Below, piece by piece: positions 20,816 to 33,055 of a stretch of DNA of 64,000 bases (positions within the stretch are counted from its first letter, which is position 1; each line of letters starts with the position of its first letter). The position numbers and the translations under genes were made by a program. The notes beneath the pieces were generated by a model, which was not told the origin of the DNA, ran no database searches, and saw only the letters and a list, made by a program, of their open reading frames with translations. Origin of the DNA: Hyperoodon ampullatus (taxonomy: Eukaryota > Chordata > Mammalia > Artiodactyla > Ziphiidae); contig OX457068.1 in the NCBI GenBank assembly GCA_949752795.1, positions 61,941,582 to 62,005,581 of the forward strand, read 5' to 3'.

Positions 20816-23782
20816 CATATACAAGGAACTGAAAGAAAACTCTAGGAAACACCAACAATTGTGTGCATCCACAATGGTAGAAAGTTCAGTTCATGATTAG
20901 TGACCAGGGATACCAGGAAGGAATGGGGGTAAACTGAAGAAATTTGGGAACCTGAGATCTCTGTAAATATTACAGTTCTGACTTTGTATGGTTCTTTGGA
21001 AGATGAGAAGGTTAGTGCTCATTTTATAGGTCAATTGTGTTACAGAAAATATTTATGACTGGGGTCCATATGACCTATTTCAGCATAATTCTCCTGCAGA
21101 CCCAGGCAGAATTTACAGATTAAAATTGCAGTCATCTCATAATTATCCATGCATGAATTATCCCCAGTGACCTTGGACCATGAATGGTTTTCCTTTCTTT
21201 CACATTATTAAGCCTCAACAGGATGGGAAGAAGAACACACATTAGTGTGGAGGAATCCTGGGGCTGAGTACCAAGAAGATGTATATATTTGAGAGTCTGA
21301 GTATGTCATGCTTGGGTAAAGGTTGTGACTAGTGGTTTTCTTCTTGCCACCTTCCAAGATTAAATACAGACCCCTGGATTTTCCAATGTTTTGTATTAGC
21401 CTATGTATAGCTGTTTAGTCTGGCTTTATTCTTAAACCTTAGAGATTTATGGTAGACAGATTAAATGAGTTGCTAATTGTTTTCTCCTTTCTGAGATTAA
21501 AAAGATTTTTAACAGGATGAATGGGGGCTCTACCAAGAAAGGCATACCAGGTAGAGATGATAAGAATTATTTGTGCTCAATTGGTCTCCCTCCATTATGA
21601 AAAAGAGGCAAAACTCTTGGCTTTATCTCCAAAATACTGAAGGTGCTTAAGGTAATTTTTTGAGAAGGTTGAGGTAAGCTATAAAGTGAATGAATAATTG
21701 TTCTCTTTAACATCAATACTAAGTAAAAATAAAGACAAATTACCTATGCTCTAACCAGTAGAAGTCACTGATTCAAGCTTATCTAAGCTATTGATGTTCT
21801 CTGGCTCACCAGTCTGACATGTTAACATTCTATTTATGTAATCAATAGTCTTCAAAAATCCCCAGTAAATCAATCAACAGAGCTTCTAGGCATCAGAATT
21901 AATCTGATTTTTGAGGAAACTTGAGAAATAGGATGGACTAGTTTCTGAGCTGGTAGCAGATGTAGCTGTGATTCATTCCTGCACTCAGCACTCAACCATC
22001 TTGAGTAATATCTAGGATGTTGCCAACAGTAGAGACAAGCCATGTCAAAGATAGTTTTGACGTGTGCAGGTTCCCAGTTCAGTGGAGCAGACAAATGTAA
22101 GCATGTCCTCAGATCTCAGAGGGATACCGTACCTGAGTCATAGCTAGTGAATCAGAGCGCCATCCCCAGGATGATGGCGCTTGGTTATCTGGTAGGGTCA
22201 GCTTGTCAATGCCTTGGTAAAGCAACTGCTTTGGTAAGGCGACTGCTTTTGTAAAAGAAGACTTTCATGGAAATGGCCAGACAAGGTGAAATTAGGAAGG
22301 GGATGAAGTTTTCGTAATTCAGCATGGCATGCTGCCCACCCAAGCCTTCTCTCTCCATGTGCTTTGCTGGGTTTGCTGTTCCACAAAGTATCGCAACCTC
22401 CCAATTACCTCTGGTTACCCCATCTCAAAAGTCCAAAGGATTTTCAGCTGAGTGTACTGGGAAGCATCAACTGAAAAACTCACTTAAGGATGTCAGTGAC
22501 TGATCACTCCCATGGTGTTTTTTTTTTTAATGTATGCTATCTTAAATAGATCATAACTTGATAGAGCTGAAGAAAGACAATATTACAGAAGAAACACTTG
22601 AGGCTGACCTGCATTTGAGATATGGAGACAGGGCTCCTTTACCTCCTAGCTCTATGGTATGGGGCAGAGAGAAGCTCCTGGATTTCTGCATTAATCTCTT
22701 CAAGTCCAAATGCTCTGGCCTATAGAAAATCACGTGCCTCCCTTGCAGGGAGACAAAGTACACAAGCATGGGACCTGGAACACAGTAGATATTCAACAAA
22801 AGACAGCTTTTGTGATGCTGACGATGACTCAAATCTCACACAGGAGTAAGAGACCATCTTTTTTTGGCTGCCAGGGTAGGTTGGAGAGGGAATGTATTTT
22901 TGGATAAGAAGCACAAAGACTCCTAGCCATGCTCACACAGTCAGGGCCTGCACAAGGCTTACCTGGCTTCGGACAGAATGCCTGGGCCCCAAACCTCTAA
23001 GCATTATTGTCTGTGTGCTTCTACTCAATCTCAGGGCTCTGGGTGGGCTGACCAATGAGCTGGCCAGGCTGGGCTGCTGGGGAACAATAGGGGCAGGCTT
23101 ACCACCCAACAGAGCAAGAATAAAGGAGACCTAAGGCGGGCAAATATCAACCAGGGTGCTAAGGAGGAGCTGACTGCAGGAGCCAGAGCAGATGAGAAGG
23201 TGGAGACTGCCTATAGCTGGGATAGGAAGTGGTCCAGAACTGTTGTGAGCACCCAAGGGGTTTTGTGATGGCTTTGATGGGAGGCGGTGAGGGCTCTGTG
23301 GACATGTCACAGCTGTGCTCAGCATGCTGTGATCTTCAGTGCTCAAAACGCCCAGGAAGATAGGGTATGGGGGTCCTCGCATGCGGCCCTTATCTTCTCC
23401 ACGTCTCCATTTATAAACCTGTGCAGTAGCAATGACACTGGTGGATTTTATAGTTTTCATTAGGACTCAATGAGATAACGAGTATTGAACAACTTCATTT
23501 TCTATTATAGGTGACTGTTATGACCGTGATTATTATACTCTCAATAATCATCACTGTATAGGGTTGCCAGTTAAACAGCAAAGCCCATTCAACAGAATTT
23601 TATCCTATTTACAGAATTTCTCTAGAATGTGATAGTATACCACTAATTGGTATGGAAAGTGGTCAAATCTGAGATCAGAAAGCTGGCTCCCCCTAAGGCT
23701 GTAGCTGGAGGAAAGAAAATGTCTGGGTGCAAAGAATCTGAGAGATGAATTGAAAGCGGTATAATAGTGAGGGGTCTGGATC
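20816..23782. other. Unassigned unique DNA
   Basis: Almost 3 kb in which I recognise no gene and no confident repeat. Notable: a 9-bp inverted repeat (AGCGCCATC at 22,156-22,164, GATGGCGCT at 22,173-22,181) and an L2-like tail trace at about 22,764-22,800 (ACCTGGAACACAGTAG). Open frames of 93 and 109 codons have no recognisable domain. Confidence 0.45.
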
Positions 23783-23900
23783 CGGGGTCCTCAAACCTGG
23801 CTGGCTATGAAGGAATTAGCCTGGCAACTTTAACAAAATTACAAACCTGCTGAATCAGAATCTCTGCGTGGTGTCTGGGGCAAATCCTTTTTATAGTTCC
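23783..23900. mobile_element. MER5-like hAT-type DNA transposon relic
   Basis: GTCCTCAAACCTGGCTGGCTATG, CAACTTTAACAAAATTACA and TGAATCAGAATCTCTGCG match, in order, the non-autonomous MER5 family (ends 'ggttctcaacctgggctg', 'gaatcagaatctctgggg'). Internally self-complementary family, so strand is not assigned. Confidence 0.55.
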
Positions 23901-24740
23901 CTAAGTGATTGCAAGGATTAGCCATCCGGTTTAGAAAGCAGAGGTTGGGGCCGGCCTTGGGGCCACCTAACCGCGACAGCACACCAAGCACTGGAATGCA
24001 GCAGGGGGTTGATGGAGCAGCCTTCACCAGCCTGTGGATTTTGGTTATTTGTTTAATTCTAGAAATGCAGGGGTACAGTTCAGGCTGTTGGAGAGGCTGG
24101 TCTGCAGGTGTGAGGAGAGGGAATGCTGCAGTTAGGAGGGGAGCCTGGAGGAGCAGCTGAGGGTCAAGGCCAGGAAGGATAGGTTTCCTCTTCTCTCAGT
24201 ATCAGACCTTCTCTCCCGAGGAAGTGGCTTGGGACACAGATTTTTGCTGCTGCTCTTGGGACACGGTAAGGAAACAGAGCTTGGTGGGGAAATGTGGTGG
24301 AATTAGAAGAGGAAGGAAAAATAAGGTAGCGGATCTGGGTTCTCCCATCCTTCACCCCACATCCTCTGCAGCTACATACCAGGAGTGAGGAGAAGCCGCA
24401 GGTGCCCTGACGAGAGTGAAGCTCCTGGGCCCATGTTCTCAGGTGGCCAAGGAAGAGACTGGCTTGGGGGCTAACAGGACCCCTGGGGAAGAAACTGTTT
24501 TTACACCTTGATGAAAGGTCAGACCCTGCCGCTTCTCACAAGACTTCTAGAAAGCCCCCAGCTCTCAGACACAGCTTTGGTAACCACAGTGCAAAAGAAA
24601 AACAAAAAGTCTCCTTGGAGATACAGCAAAGTTCATGAATCAGTACAGATAAGCAGGTGAGGGCCATGTAATTCCCCAGTCAGGGCAGTTGATTGTGCAT
24701 ATATTCAGTTTAAGAAAAAATTAAAAATAACCTCTCTGAA
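23901..24740. other. Unassigned DNA
   Basis: No gene recognised. Locally GC-rich (GGGGCCGGCC at 23,947-23,956) but short of a CpG island. Confidence 0.4.
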
Positions 24741-24741
24741 G

Positions 24742-24775
<34 letters not shown>

Positions 24776-24792
24776 CAGACAGAGAGAGAGAT
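24741..24792 (+). repeat. (GA)n microsatellite
   Basis: About 14 uninterrupted AG units followed by an imperfect AGAAAGAGACAGACAG and a second AG block, a polymorphism-prone dinucleotide array. Confidence 0.95.
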
Positions 24793-25164
24793 TAGTTGTT
24801 TATCCTTTGTCCCAATGAATTGCCAAAATGAGGATTTCACGTTATATCTCCCAAATTTTGCCAGAGAGACTGAGTTGCAATGAATGATTTGGTCTCCCAG
24901 GCCAAAGCCTCACCACCCCCACAGGACACTCTGGCGGGGCTGTTCCTTCTTGGAGGCAGTGCCTGCCTGGGCCTGGGTTCCAATGAAGCTGTGAACATTG
25001 GTGAGAATCCTCAGAGACCCAGTGGCCCACCAGAGGAACATAACAAAACACTGTCATAAAACTGGACTTGGTTCAAGCAACCTTTCTTTCTTCAAGTAAC
25101 CCATAATTTAATTTATAATGTATGACCAAGATGGCACAACAGAGAAAAAAAGTGTGAACTTCGA

Positions 25165-25310
25165 ATACTAGGTCCAAACCCAACTTCTGACACTTCTAGT
25201 TATGAGACCTTGGGCAAGTTAACAAGCATCTGAAAAGCAGACACAAAGGACTCCTTCAACAGCCACCTGGAGATTTGGAGGAAATCAGATGAGATAATGC
25301 ACAGGAAGCC
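25165..25310 (+). repeat. MIR SINE
   Basis: TCCAAACCCAACTTCTGACACTTCTAGTTATGAGACCTTGGGCAAGTTAAC is the sense MIR core ('ctagctgtgtgaccttgggcaagttact'); a TGAGATAATGCACAGG block follows ('gagataatgcatgtaaag'). Confidence 0.75.
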
Positions 25311-25829
25311 ACTCTTCAGTGTCTCAAGTGTATCAGCATCAGTAATGTGTCATGAACGTGGTGCTGCCGCTCTGATTCCACTGTGATACCTCCCAAGATC
25401 TTCCTGCACACGGATGGTCACAGTGGGATCTACGGAAAAGTGCTGTCCGAGCTGGAAGGTGGGCAGACCAGGACTCCAGGTCTGAGCTAACGGAAGGCCC
25501 TCTTATAGAGCCGGTTTGAGCTGAAATGGGTGAGTGGGCAGAGGTGGAGATAAGCTGGAAAGATTGGTCAGAGTCAGACTGTGAATCAGAGACAGGAGGC
25601 AGCAGGTCCTGCTTCTAGCGCTGCTTCCAAAGGGGCTCCCCGGGCAGTGACCCCAGCTCCCACTCCCCGGCCTTCCCTGCCCCCTGCATCAGCCAGTTAA
25701 TGTCTAACCCTTTGGGGCAGGTCCATGTGGGGCAGAGGTCCCAGAATCTGGGCCTCCTTGCCCTGGGGGAGATAAGGAGAGAGGCTCCTGGACAGGCTGG
25801 GGTGCACACCTCCGTGTCCTTGGCTCTCT
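25311..25829. other. Unassigned GC-leaning DNA
   Basis: Nothing recognised. GC content rises toward the CpG patch that follows. Confidence 0.4.
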
Positions 25830-26480
25830 GGAATGCGCCTCTGTGATCAGGTGCTTATCTCCAGGTGTTCGCCTGAAGGGAGGTCATGAAAAATCAACGC
25901 CAATCAGGGCAGTTTCCTTGGAAGCTGAAATTATCTCACAGGCATCTCAGAGCAGGTGCAGGGCTATTTTGGGCCAGCAATCACTGTGTGCAGAAGAGGG
26001 AGCATCTCCTCTTCTCGTAAGGCAGCAGCCTAGAGAGAGCCAATTACGGCAGGCGAGCGCTTCCAGCTCCTTCTGTCTGTGCCGCCGAATGCGGCAGAAC
26101 GTCCTGGCGTGGGTTCCTGCCACGACCACCGGCGAGGGGTTCTCTCCTACTGATGAAATGATAGGGGCTCAGCTTCCTGGTCTGAAAAAGAGTGTTCCCT
26201 GCCTGCAGGAGAAAGTTCACATCTTTTCGCTTGGAATTCAAAGCCCCCTCTCTCCAAACGCACACGCAATCTCTACTCAGAATCTTTGCGCAGATTCCTC
26301 CCACACTCTTCGCTATCCCAGACCCTCCATGCCTGTCGGTGATGCCTTCATTTGAACCCGGATGACCGGGCTGCCCTCGACCTCCCCCCTCCTCCATAGA
26401 GTTTTCACTTCCCTGGACTCCTCTTCATCATCAAAGTGCGCTTCCTCCCGGAAGGCCAGCCCAGCCCGTAGAGCCCTCTC
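25830..26480. promoter_or_regulatory. CpG-rich patch, possible regulatory element
   Basis: Counting by eye gives 11 CpGs in 26,041-26,160 and roughly 20 more across the rest of the interval, against a strongly CpG-depleted background. A CCAAT word sits at 25,900-25,904 (ACGCCAATCAGG). No TATA box, exon or repeat that would explain the CpGs is visible. A 170-codon open frame (25,843-26,355 +) is matched by overlapping frames on the other strand, so it is probably a composition effect. Could be an orphan CpG patch, an enhancer, an unannotated promoter or a degenerate CpG-rich repeat. Confidence 0.35.
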
Positions 26481-27217
26481 CTTTCTCTGCCCTGCCCTTG
26501 TTGGAACCACAGGACCTGACAGTGCACCTGTGGACACTCTTCAAGTGGCAGTGAAGGTTTCCTGGGTATATTACACCACCCCCTGAAAACCAGAAAGTGG
26601 CTCTGGGGTTTTCTACTTCTTCATGTCCCCCACAGTATCTAGGACGAAAGTGTAGGCACTGAATAACCACTCATTCAATTCCTATCTCTCCTAATTCCTC
26701 TACAGAACCTACTTCACCTCCCTTCACCTCTCAAACTCTCCTCAAGCCTCTCAAATCATCAAAGCCAGTTAGATTCATACGCAACATCCCAGAGTTTGGG
26801 AATCACTGTTTCCTAAAAGCTTCCGACAGGTTTGTCTTATGTCTCCACACGGTCCATTTTCTGAGGACGGGGCCGTGTCTTGGGTGTCCTTTCTCAGTCC
26901 TCACTCTCCTGCCAGCTAATAGAGAGAGGGGATACTCAGTGTGGACTCTTTTCTCCTAAAGGCTCTCCACCTGGTGATCTGGTTTCCAAGAAAGGGAAAT
27001 ACTTGCATTGTAAACTGATTTATTAAGATACGTGCCCACCATTCTTGTCTTTTAGAAGCCAACAGTCTAAAAATATGCCACAGAGAGAAAGGGCACACAG
27101 ACAATGAAAAGACAAGAACTGGAAGCAGACAGTATCTAAAAATATCAGGGTTCTGAACAGAAAAGGGTGGTTTTACTGTGTCACATGTTGAAAGCTTGTC
27201 CAAAGCAGCACGAATCT
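26481..27217. other. Unassigned DNA
   Basis: No gene or confident repeat recognised. The 95-codon frame at 26,916-27,203 (-) has no recognisable domain. Confidence 0.4.
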
Positions 27218-27258
27218 CTTCTCTCTCTCTCTTCCTGTCTCTCTCCCTCTCCCTGCCA
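27218..27258 (+). repeat. (CT)n pyrimidine microsatellite
   Basis: Imperfect CT array (CTTCTCTCTCTCTCTTCC then TGTCTCTCTCCCTCTCCC). It produces a meaningless Ser/Leu-rich open frame at 27,178-27,387. Confidence 0.9.
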
Positions 27259-27499
27259 CCCCCAGTTTCTTCACTTCTCTTTCTCTATTCACTTCCTGCC
27301 TCTGAATATTTAAACCTTAAAAAAGTCAAAACAGAGTACAGTGGACAGCAAGCACCATGCCCATCACTGCTTGTTCTCCTCCCCTGAAGAACACACGTGT
27401 CAGTCCTGTCAGATCACTGAGATGAAAGCCCTCTCCCTCTGGTCGCATTTAGTGTCCTCTTGATGCAGTGCTGATGAAGTGGCCCTGGATGTAGTCTTT

Positions 27500-27640
27500 G
27501 TGTGTGTGGTTTCCATCCCTTATTAGACTATAAACCCCTTTATAGAAGGGATTGTGTCTCATTCACCCCCAGGGGCCACAGGACACAGTGCTGCCCAGTT
27601 TTCAGCATAAGAAAGTGTTTTTGCTAAAGGAATGAGCGAG
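27500..27640 (+). repeat. L2 LINE 3' end
   Basis: CCCTTATTAGACTATAAACCCC, GGGATTGTGTCTCATTCACC, GACACAGTGCTGCCC and a terminal AAAGGAATGAGC follow the sense L2 tail ('actagactgtaagctcc', 'gggactgtgtct', 'cacagtgcctgg', 'tgaatgaa'). Confidence 0.65.
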
Positions 27641-28424
27641 CAATTACCTGAAACCATGACTCTCTCCGGGCCTTGACAGCCTGTGGATGCGCTGATATTA
27701 ATAACCACATTTTGGTCCCACACAGCTCTCACCTCTACAACCAGGCAGTCTGTCACACACTGACTCCATCTGAATCAGGAATGAAGGAGGGGGCACCTCG
27801 ACAACTCTGTCTGATGGAATCTCAGACAGACCCTAATATAAGAAACAGATGGGACAGGTTAAAACGTCTGGGTTTGGCAGAAGCTGCTTTGCTGTATGTA
27901 GAGTCTCTAATGCAGCAAAGGGCCCAGGGCTCTGTGCCTGGACCCAAGGGGCCATCTCAGGAGCAAGCCAAGCATGGCCCTGGCAGCCCTCCCCCTCCAA
28001 CCAGGGCTGCTCTGTTTCTCCCAGGTTCATAGTCTAGGATTCTATGCAGGATTTTGTTGAAAGTCTTCCAGTAATTAGAAAATAAACTACTGGGTTACAA
28101 CAAATTTTCCCAACTGCTTCCTGGAACAAAATGCACTGCTCACGCCCACCTTCTCTGCCGGAGCACCCCTTGACTGCTGTCCTCAGAACTGCTTCAGACC
28201 GCTGGCCACTGGGCAGTAGAATTGGAGCTGGGAGACTGTGGCTACCAGTTGCCCTTCCGTGACCCGTGGAACTGCAGCAAGTTGTCTTTCCTGCTGCCTT
28301 CCCCGGCCCTCGCAGACTTCAGGCCCTCCTGTACTGGCCCCCTCCCTAAACTTCTCATAAGTGTCCTTCGTTATCACGAGTGAATAACTGAATGTGAGAG
28401 TGGGCCTCCACCCCATGTCCCTGG
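27641..28424. other. Unassigned DNA
   Basis: No gene or repeat recognised; a 119-codon open frame at 27,673-28,032 (+) is overlapped by open frames in the other plus frame and on the minus strand and lacks any recognisable domain. Confidence 0.4.
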
Positions 28425-28500
28425 TCTCAGATGAAGAAATCCCCTATGACTACAGACAGGCAGAGTGACTTGCCCAGTCACACTGTTAGATGGTGGCTAT
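28425..28500 (-). repeat. MIR SINE core
   Basis: TCTCAGATGAAGAAATCCCC...GGCAGAGTGACTTGCCCAGTCACACTG is a diverged antisense MIR core ('cagatgaggaaactgagg', 'gtgacttgcccaaggtcacac'). Confidence 0.55.
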
Positions 28501-29261
28501 GGAGACTCATTCTCCTTCCAGTCTTTGCATATTTAACAAGTTTAAAAGATCACAGTGAAAATGTGATCCGACACATTTGAGAATTCTGAGCATCAACCAC
28601 TTCCAGGTAGGGCCAAATTCTGTCCAAAGCAGGGAGAGCGTTGTTCTCCTGCAGACACACTCAGCAGGTGGGTCATCACCCACTCTGCCTGTGTACAAAG
28701 CCAGCACTGAAGAAACTTGTTTTTTCTGACAAATTTATGATAGTTGCAGCCAAATGGGAGAGGCCTTGAATTCCAAGAAAAATATTTCACTCACGTCTTC
28801 CCCAGTTTACCTGCCTCAATCATATGCGAGAGGGCTGTGCTAGAGCTGCTGTCCCGCTGGGGACAGAGCTGCTACAGGGACCAGAGCTGCAGCATCCATA
28901 TGAAGGGAATCCAGCCAGGCCTGGCACTTTTCTGCCTCTCACAGCAATTCCTGTCTCCCTCGCCTGCCCCCTCTCCTCCCACCCCTCCCCCCAATCAAGA
29001 GTGTTGTTTCCCAAACCCCATTCCACAGCGATGTTGTTTTATAGGGCCCCTCCAAAATACCTTGAATAGTTCCTTTTTATCGCTTCCATTTTCTGAAAGC
29101 TCCAGCTGCTCCTCTGAAACCATCCAAATCTAATTAACCGTCTAAGCTGGAGCTAGGGAGAGCGGCTCACTTTCGGGTCCTTAGCATACCCATTCAGGTC
29201 TTCTTTCAATATGGGCACAAAACCAGGAATTTCTAATAATTGTATCTATGGGCCTGGAAGG
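28501..29261. other. Unassigned unique DNA
   Basis: No repeat recognised. The 29,085-29,250 part contains TAATTAACCG and a perfect inverted pair of AGCTCCAGCT (29,098-29,107) with AGCTGGAGCT (29,145-29,154); could be regulatory. Confidence 0.4.
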
Positions 29262-29306
29262 GGGAAAAAAAAAAAGAAAAGAAAAAGAAAAAGAAAGAAA
29301 GAAAGC
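29262..29306 (+). repeat. (GAAA)n purine tract
   Basis: A run of A followed by GAAAA, GAAAAA and GAAAG units, an all-purine simple repeat; the Lys-rich open frame over it is an artefact. Confidence 0.9.
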
Positions 29307-30569
29307 TGCTAATAAGTAGGTCTGTGAAAGCCGGGAGATCAGCACCTCGCCTGAACTTGGCAGCCCGGCCCCGAGAAACTTGGAGACAATGCCATGGGGG
29401 ATCTGAACAGCTTAGCCTCCTGACTCAAATCTTGTGAGAACCGACCCGGCTGTGAATAGAGATCCCAGCCTCAGCACTAAATGGTCCCAGCTCAGACTCA
29501 TTGAAATGTCTTCTCACAGAATTGGAAAAGAAGACGGCCAGGAAAGTTTGCAGAATGTCAATAAGGCTGTGCTGAGAAGTGGAAGATGGGGAAATTCAGA
29601 GGTTTGCTCCTGAATGACATGGATTAAGACAAAAGCAACATGTTGGGTCTCTGCCAGGTGGCACTGACAGGAGGGGACCGTGCTGCCTGGGGAGCTGTCA
29701 GGGATGGGAGCTACCTGGGCATGGACCACTTCCTGGGGTGTCGTGCTGGGGCTGGGGGCCATGGGACATCACCTTGCTGCTCCTTTAATGGAAAAGGAGT
29801 GGAGGGGGCAGGGTCTGCAGCCTGCGCCCTGGAACCCCAGCTCCCAGCCTCCCAAGAATGGCCTTCCTCATCATCACAACTCAGTCCCCTCACTTTGCCA
29901 AGAGAGGCCATGGAAAAATAAATATTTGCGCCCATTTTTCCAGACCCATTTCAAACACCAGTACCTCCTAAAGCCAATCCTCATCGCAGCTCTCACTGGC
30001 CGGCCATTCCTCCCATTTTATTCTCTGTCTAACTCGCTGATTCCAGGGGTCTGGGACTGCACAGTATACTTCTGGTATGCCCCACAATTCCTTATGCTTA
30101 GGACCTAATTAAAAAACATTATTTGAATAGACACATGACTAACCCAAGCTAAGCCTGGAATTCAACTCTGCCAACTCTCACAACAATTCAGAATTCTACC
30201 ACATTGTGCGTAAATGCTCTTCCCGATGGTTGGTTGGTTTACTTATTTTGTTCACTGTGGGAGTAAAAATGAAAGAAGAGCAAGAGAGTTGCTTTTTGGT
30301 AGTACTACGCTGAAGGTAGATAAACTATAAGAAAAGTTAATTTATGTATGAACATTTACAGACATGTTGTGTTCCCATATGTATATATGTATCTATGTGT
30401 GTACACAAATGTGTACATATAGTCATACATATATGGAATGGGAGTGAATGTGTTTATAACAGAGTGATTACAATAAGAGAGAAAACCGTTTTCTTCTGGA
30501 AAGAAGTCGATGGTCTCTCATTGTAAAGAAGAACTGCGAGTTTTTATAAGGGGCATAGATCAGGCAGCG
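29307..30569. other. Unassigned DNA
   Basis: No gene or confident repeat. An imperfect TATG/TGTA-rich stretch lies at 30,377-30,435. The 142-codon frame 29,680-30,108 (+) shares its span with 93- and 74-codon frames in other frames and has no domain I recognise. Confidence 0.4.
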
Positions 30570-30650
30570 CACAATTTAGAATAGTGCTTGGCATCTAGCA
30601 AGCATGATGTGTTTTGTTCATTTTTTATTATCAACATTGTCTTGAGTTGT
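30570..30650 (+). repeat. L2 LINE 3' end
   Basis: AATAGTGCTTGGCATCTAGCAAGCATGATG fits the sense L2 tail 'agtgcctggcacatagtaggtgctcaa'. Confidence 0.4.
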
Positions 30651-31434
30651 TTCTCCAGAAGTGGGAATGGGTTGTCTCTTAGGAATAGGAATTCACTCAC
30701 AGGGTCTTGCTAGTGAGCTTTTACTGAGGAGAACTAAAGCACCATCTCCAGTCACATCTTTGCTCTTGGTGACAAGTGATCTGAAGCCCAGTTGTAGCCC
30801 AGATGTGAAGAATGACAGAACTGGAAGAGAGTGAATCACAAGCTGTTTCAGGCCACAGACTCCTCTCCAAATGAAACCACAGGCAGGTAAATAAGTCAGG
30901 GCCGTCTCTGATTGGATGGGGTGTGTGGAGGCCTTCCCTCCTTCCCCCTCTCTCCTGCTCTCCCCTCCCCGCCCCTCAAGCCCTGGCGGCCCCAGTGGGG
31001 CTCATGGGCTTCCTAGCTCAGATGACCATGCAAAACCTATGCTTTCCTCAGGCACCCCAGCTTTATAGAGTTAGAGTTAGAAATTCCAGGTGCAGGTCCC
31101 ACTTCTGCCTTTTTCTAACTATGGCCTTGGGAGCTCATTCCCCTGGAGTAATCTCATTAATCTTGCCTAGAAAATGGTTATTATAAGCACTTCTTACTTT
31201 ATGTGCAAAAGAGTGTGCATCCCTCCTCTTGTGGATCTTAAAGGACACCGAACACAAAATGGAAGACGTGACCATGAACCTTCTTGGTCTTGATGGTCTT
31301 CGTTATTTAAAGAAGAAACAGAGGATCTAAGACGTTGTTGGGCCCAGGTCACCTGTAGCTCCTACCTCAGTCCTCTTCCCCCATCTCACCTGGTGACACT
31401 CTTGGTGAAGAGAAGAAACCTGTCTTTTGGTGGT
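30651..31434. other. Unassigned DNA
   Basis: No feature recognised; C-rich stretch at 30,937-30,982. Confidence 0.4.
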
Positions 31435-31522
31435 TATGATCACTGACTCTGGAGCCAGAAGGGTTAGGTTCAAATCACGGCTGCCTCACCTGGCTTAAAA
31501 TAAGCACTATACGTGTTAGCTA
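31435..31522 (+). repeat. MIR SINE fragment
   Basis: ATCACTGACTCTGGAGCCAGAAGGGTTAGGTTCAAATCACGGCTGCC is the tRNA-related head of MIR (B-box-like GGTTCAAATC); it is cut short and followed by a microsatellite. Confidence 0.65.
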
Positions 31523-31551
31523 TTATTATTATTATTATTACTACTATTATG
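31523..31551 (+). repeat. (ATT)n microsatellite
   Basis: TATTATTATTATTATTATTA followed by two variant CTA units; probably seeded by the MIR tail. Confidence 0.9.
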
Positions 31552-32939
31552 GCTGCTTTTAATTGTTTTTCCAAGACTGTGAATGGACTCTCCCTTGTGC
31601 GTGCAGCACACATAAATCATCCAATTAGCCAGTTTAGGGCTACAGATGGGACTAGGTTATCCCATAAGCAGACAAAGTAAATACACCCATGCAAAACAAA
31701 GGCACCAAAAAAAAAAAAAGAAGCCAACTTCAATAAACTTAGTTTTGTAATCAGAAAATTCCAGCAGCAGGGGTAGAGTGAGCATAACTACCTTGTTTGG
31801 TGTTTTCTTTCCAAAGGACTTACCGTGAAGCAGAGTGGGAGCTGCAGAGGGGAGCATAGCATGGCTGCCTCCCATATCGGGAGTCTGAACCTGGGACCTC
31901 GGCTTCCTCAGCCAAGCCCCTCTGTCTCCCTACACTCGGTAGGCATGGCAGTCACCACTGTCACATTGTCCTTTCTGGGCCTAGTCCTCCACTTCACCCC
32001 GGGCCTCTCTCTTGGCCTCCTTCCACATTTGTTCTCCTCCCCTTCATCCTCTTCCCCAGCATGTTCAGAGATGGGGGGACAGGGATCAGCTGCAGAAAAG
32101 GTTTATGTTGAGGCCAGACTCAGCTCTGTCCATCAGGTACTACCAGGTGGAGAAAGCACTTTTGACTTCCACATAGGGACAAAGGCACTGATGTAACTCA
32201 TGCTGAGGACCCCTCTGACACCACCCCATCTACAGCAAAGACAGCTGAAATACACAAGGCAGCTGCCAGCAAGCTGTGAGCTAGAGAGCTCTCTGTCACT
32301 TTCTACCTTTCTCTTCAAGATCCTTTTGCTTCCTGTAGTGCCTTCCTCTCTCCTGTTCCTCAGAAGCTGCCCACAAGCTGGCTTCTGGCTGCCCAAGGTA
32401 ACAAGCTGCAGCCTTCTGCCCAGGATATATCTCCACCCCACAGAAACTGAGACTGAATGTTTGTCTCCTACTTTCCCACCTCCACACATATGTACCTGGT
32501 GTGTCTCTCTCATTATTGAGAGAATTGGCTCAGCTGGTACCTGGTGGAATATTTATCAGTACAAAACCATTCGTGGCTACTGAGAGATTCCATCTGCTTC
32601 ATCAGAGTGGCCTGTGAACTTCAGAATGGGAAGAATGGAACAGAGTTCACATGCAAAGGTAGACTGTCAGGCCAAGTACCAGGCCAGTGGGAGGGCAGTT
32701 GAAGGACAAAGGCTGGGACTTGCTGATATCCTTTCAATTCACACAGCATGCTGAGGCCCTGCATGAGGAGAAGGAGTAAAATCTGTCAGAATCACAGTTC
32801 CATTTGGTGGAGGGGCAAGAAACTGGTCACCCAACAGCAAGTAAATGATAAAAGGTGTTTCTTTGGAAATTTTTACTTGTGTTTTATATCTTGGATTCAT
32901 AGCTTTGGTGTTTTCAGTTTTGGATTAGAGGAATGTTAG
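31552..32939. other. Unassigned DNA
   Basis: No gene recognised. A poly(A) run at about 31,708-31,719 has no retroposon body that I can recognise next to it. Frames of 123-127 codons overlap on both strands and lack known domains. Confidence 0.4.
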
Positions 32940-33055
32940 AACTATGAGGGACTTGGGAGATTTTGTAGTTCACCCTCCTTATTTTATAGATGTAAAAACA
33001 ACAACCCAGGAAAGGAAAGTGACTTGACTGAGGTCCCAGAGCAATATGGTGGCTT
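32940..33055 (-). repeat. MIR/MIR3-like fragment
   Basis: TTGTAGTTCACCCTCCTTATTTTATAGATGTAAAAAC...AAAGTGACTTGACTGAGGTCCCAGAGC matches the antisense SINE block 'tctagtccaacccc...ttacagatgaggaaac...gtgacttgcccaaggtcacac'. Confidence 0.5.

Noticed and set aside
25843..26355. 170-codon open frame in the CpG-rich patch
   Set aside because: No recognisable domain; long frames overlap it on the opposite strand, which fits a GC-composition effect.
27178..27387. Serine/leucine-rich 69-codon frame
   Set aside because: Translation of a CT microsatellite.
31708..31719. Poly(A) run considered as the tail of a processed pseudogene
   Set aside because: No coding similarity upstream and no flanking duplication found.
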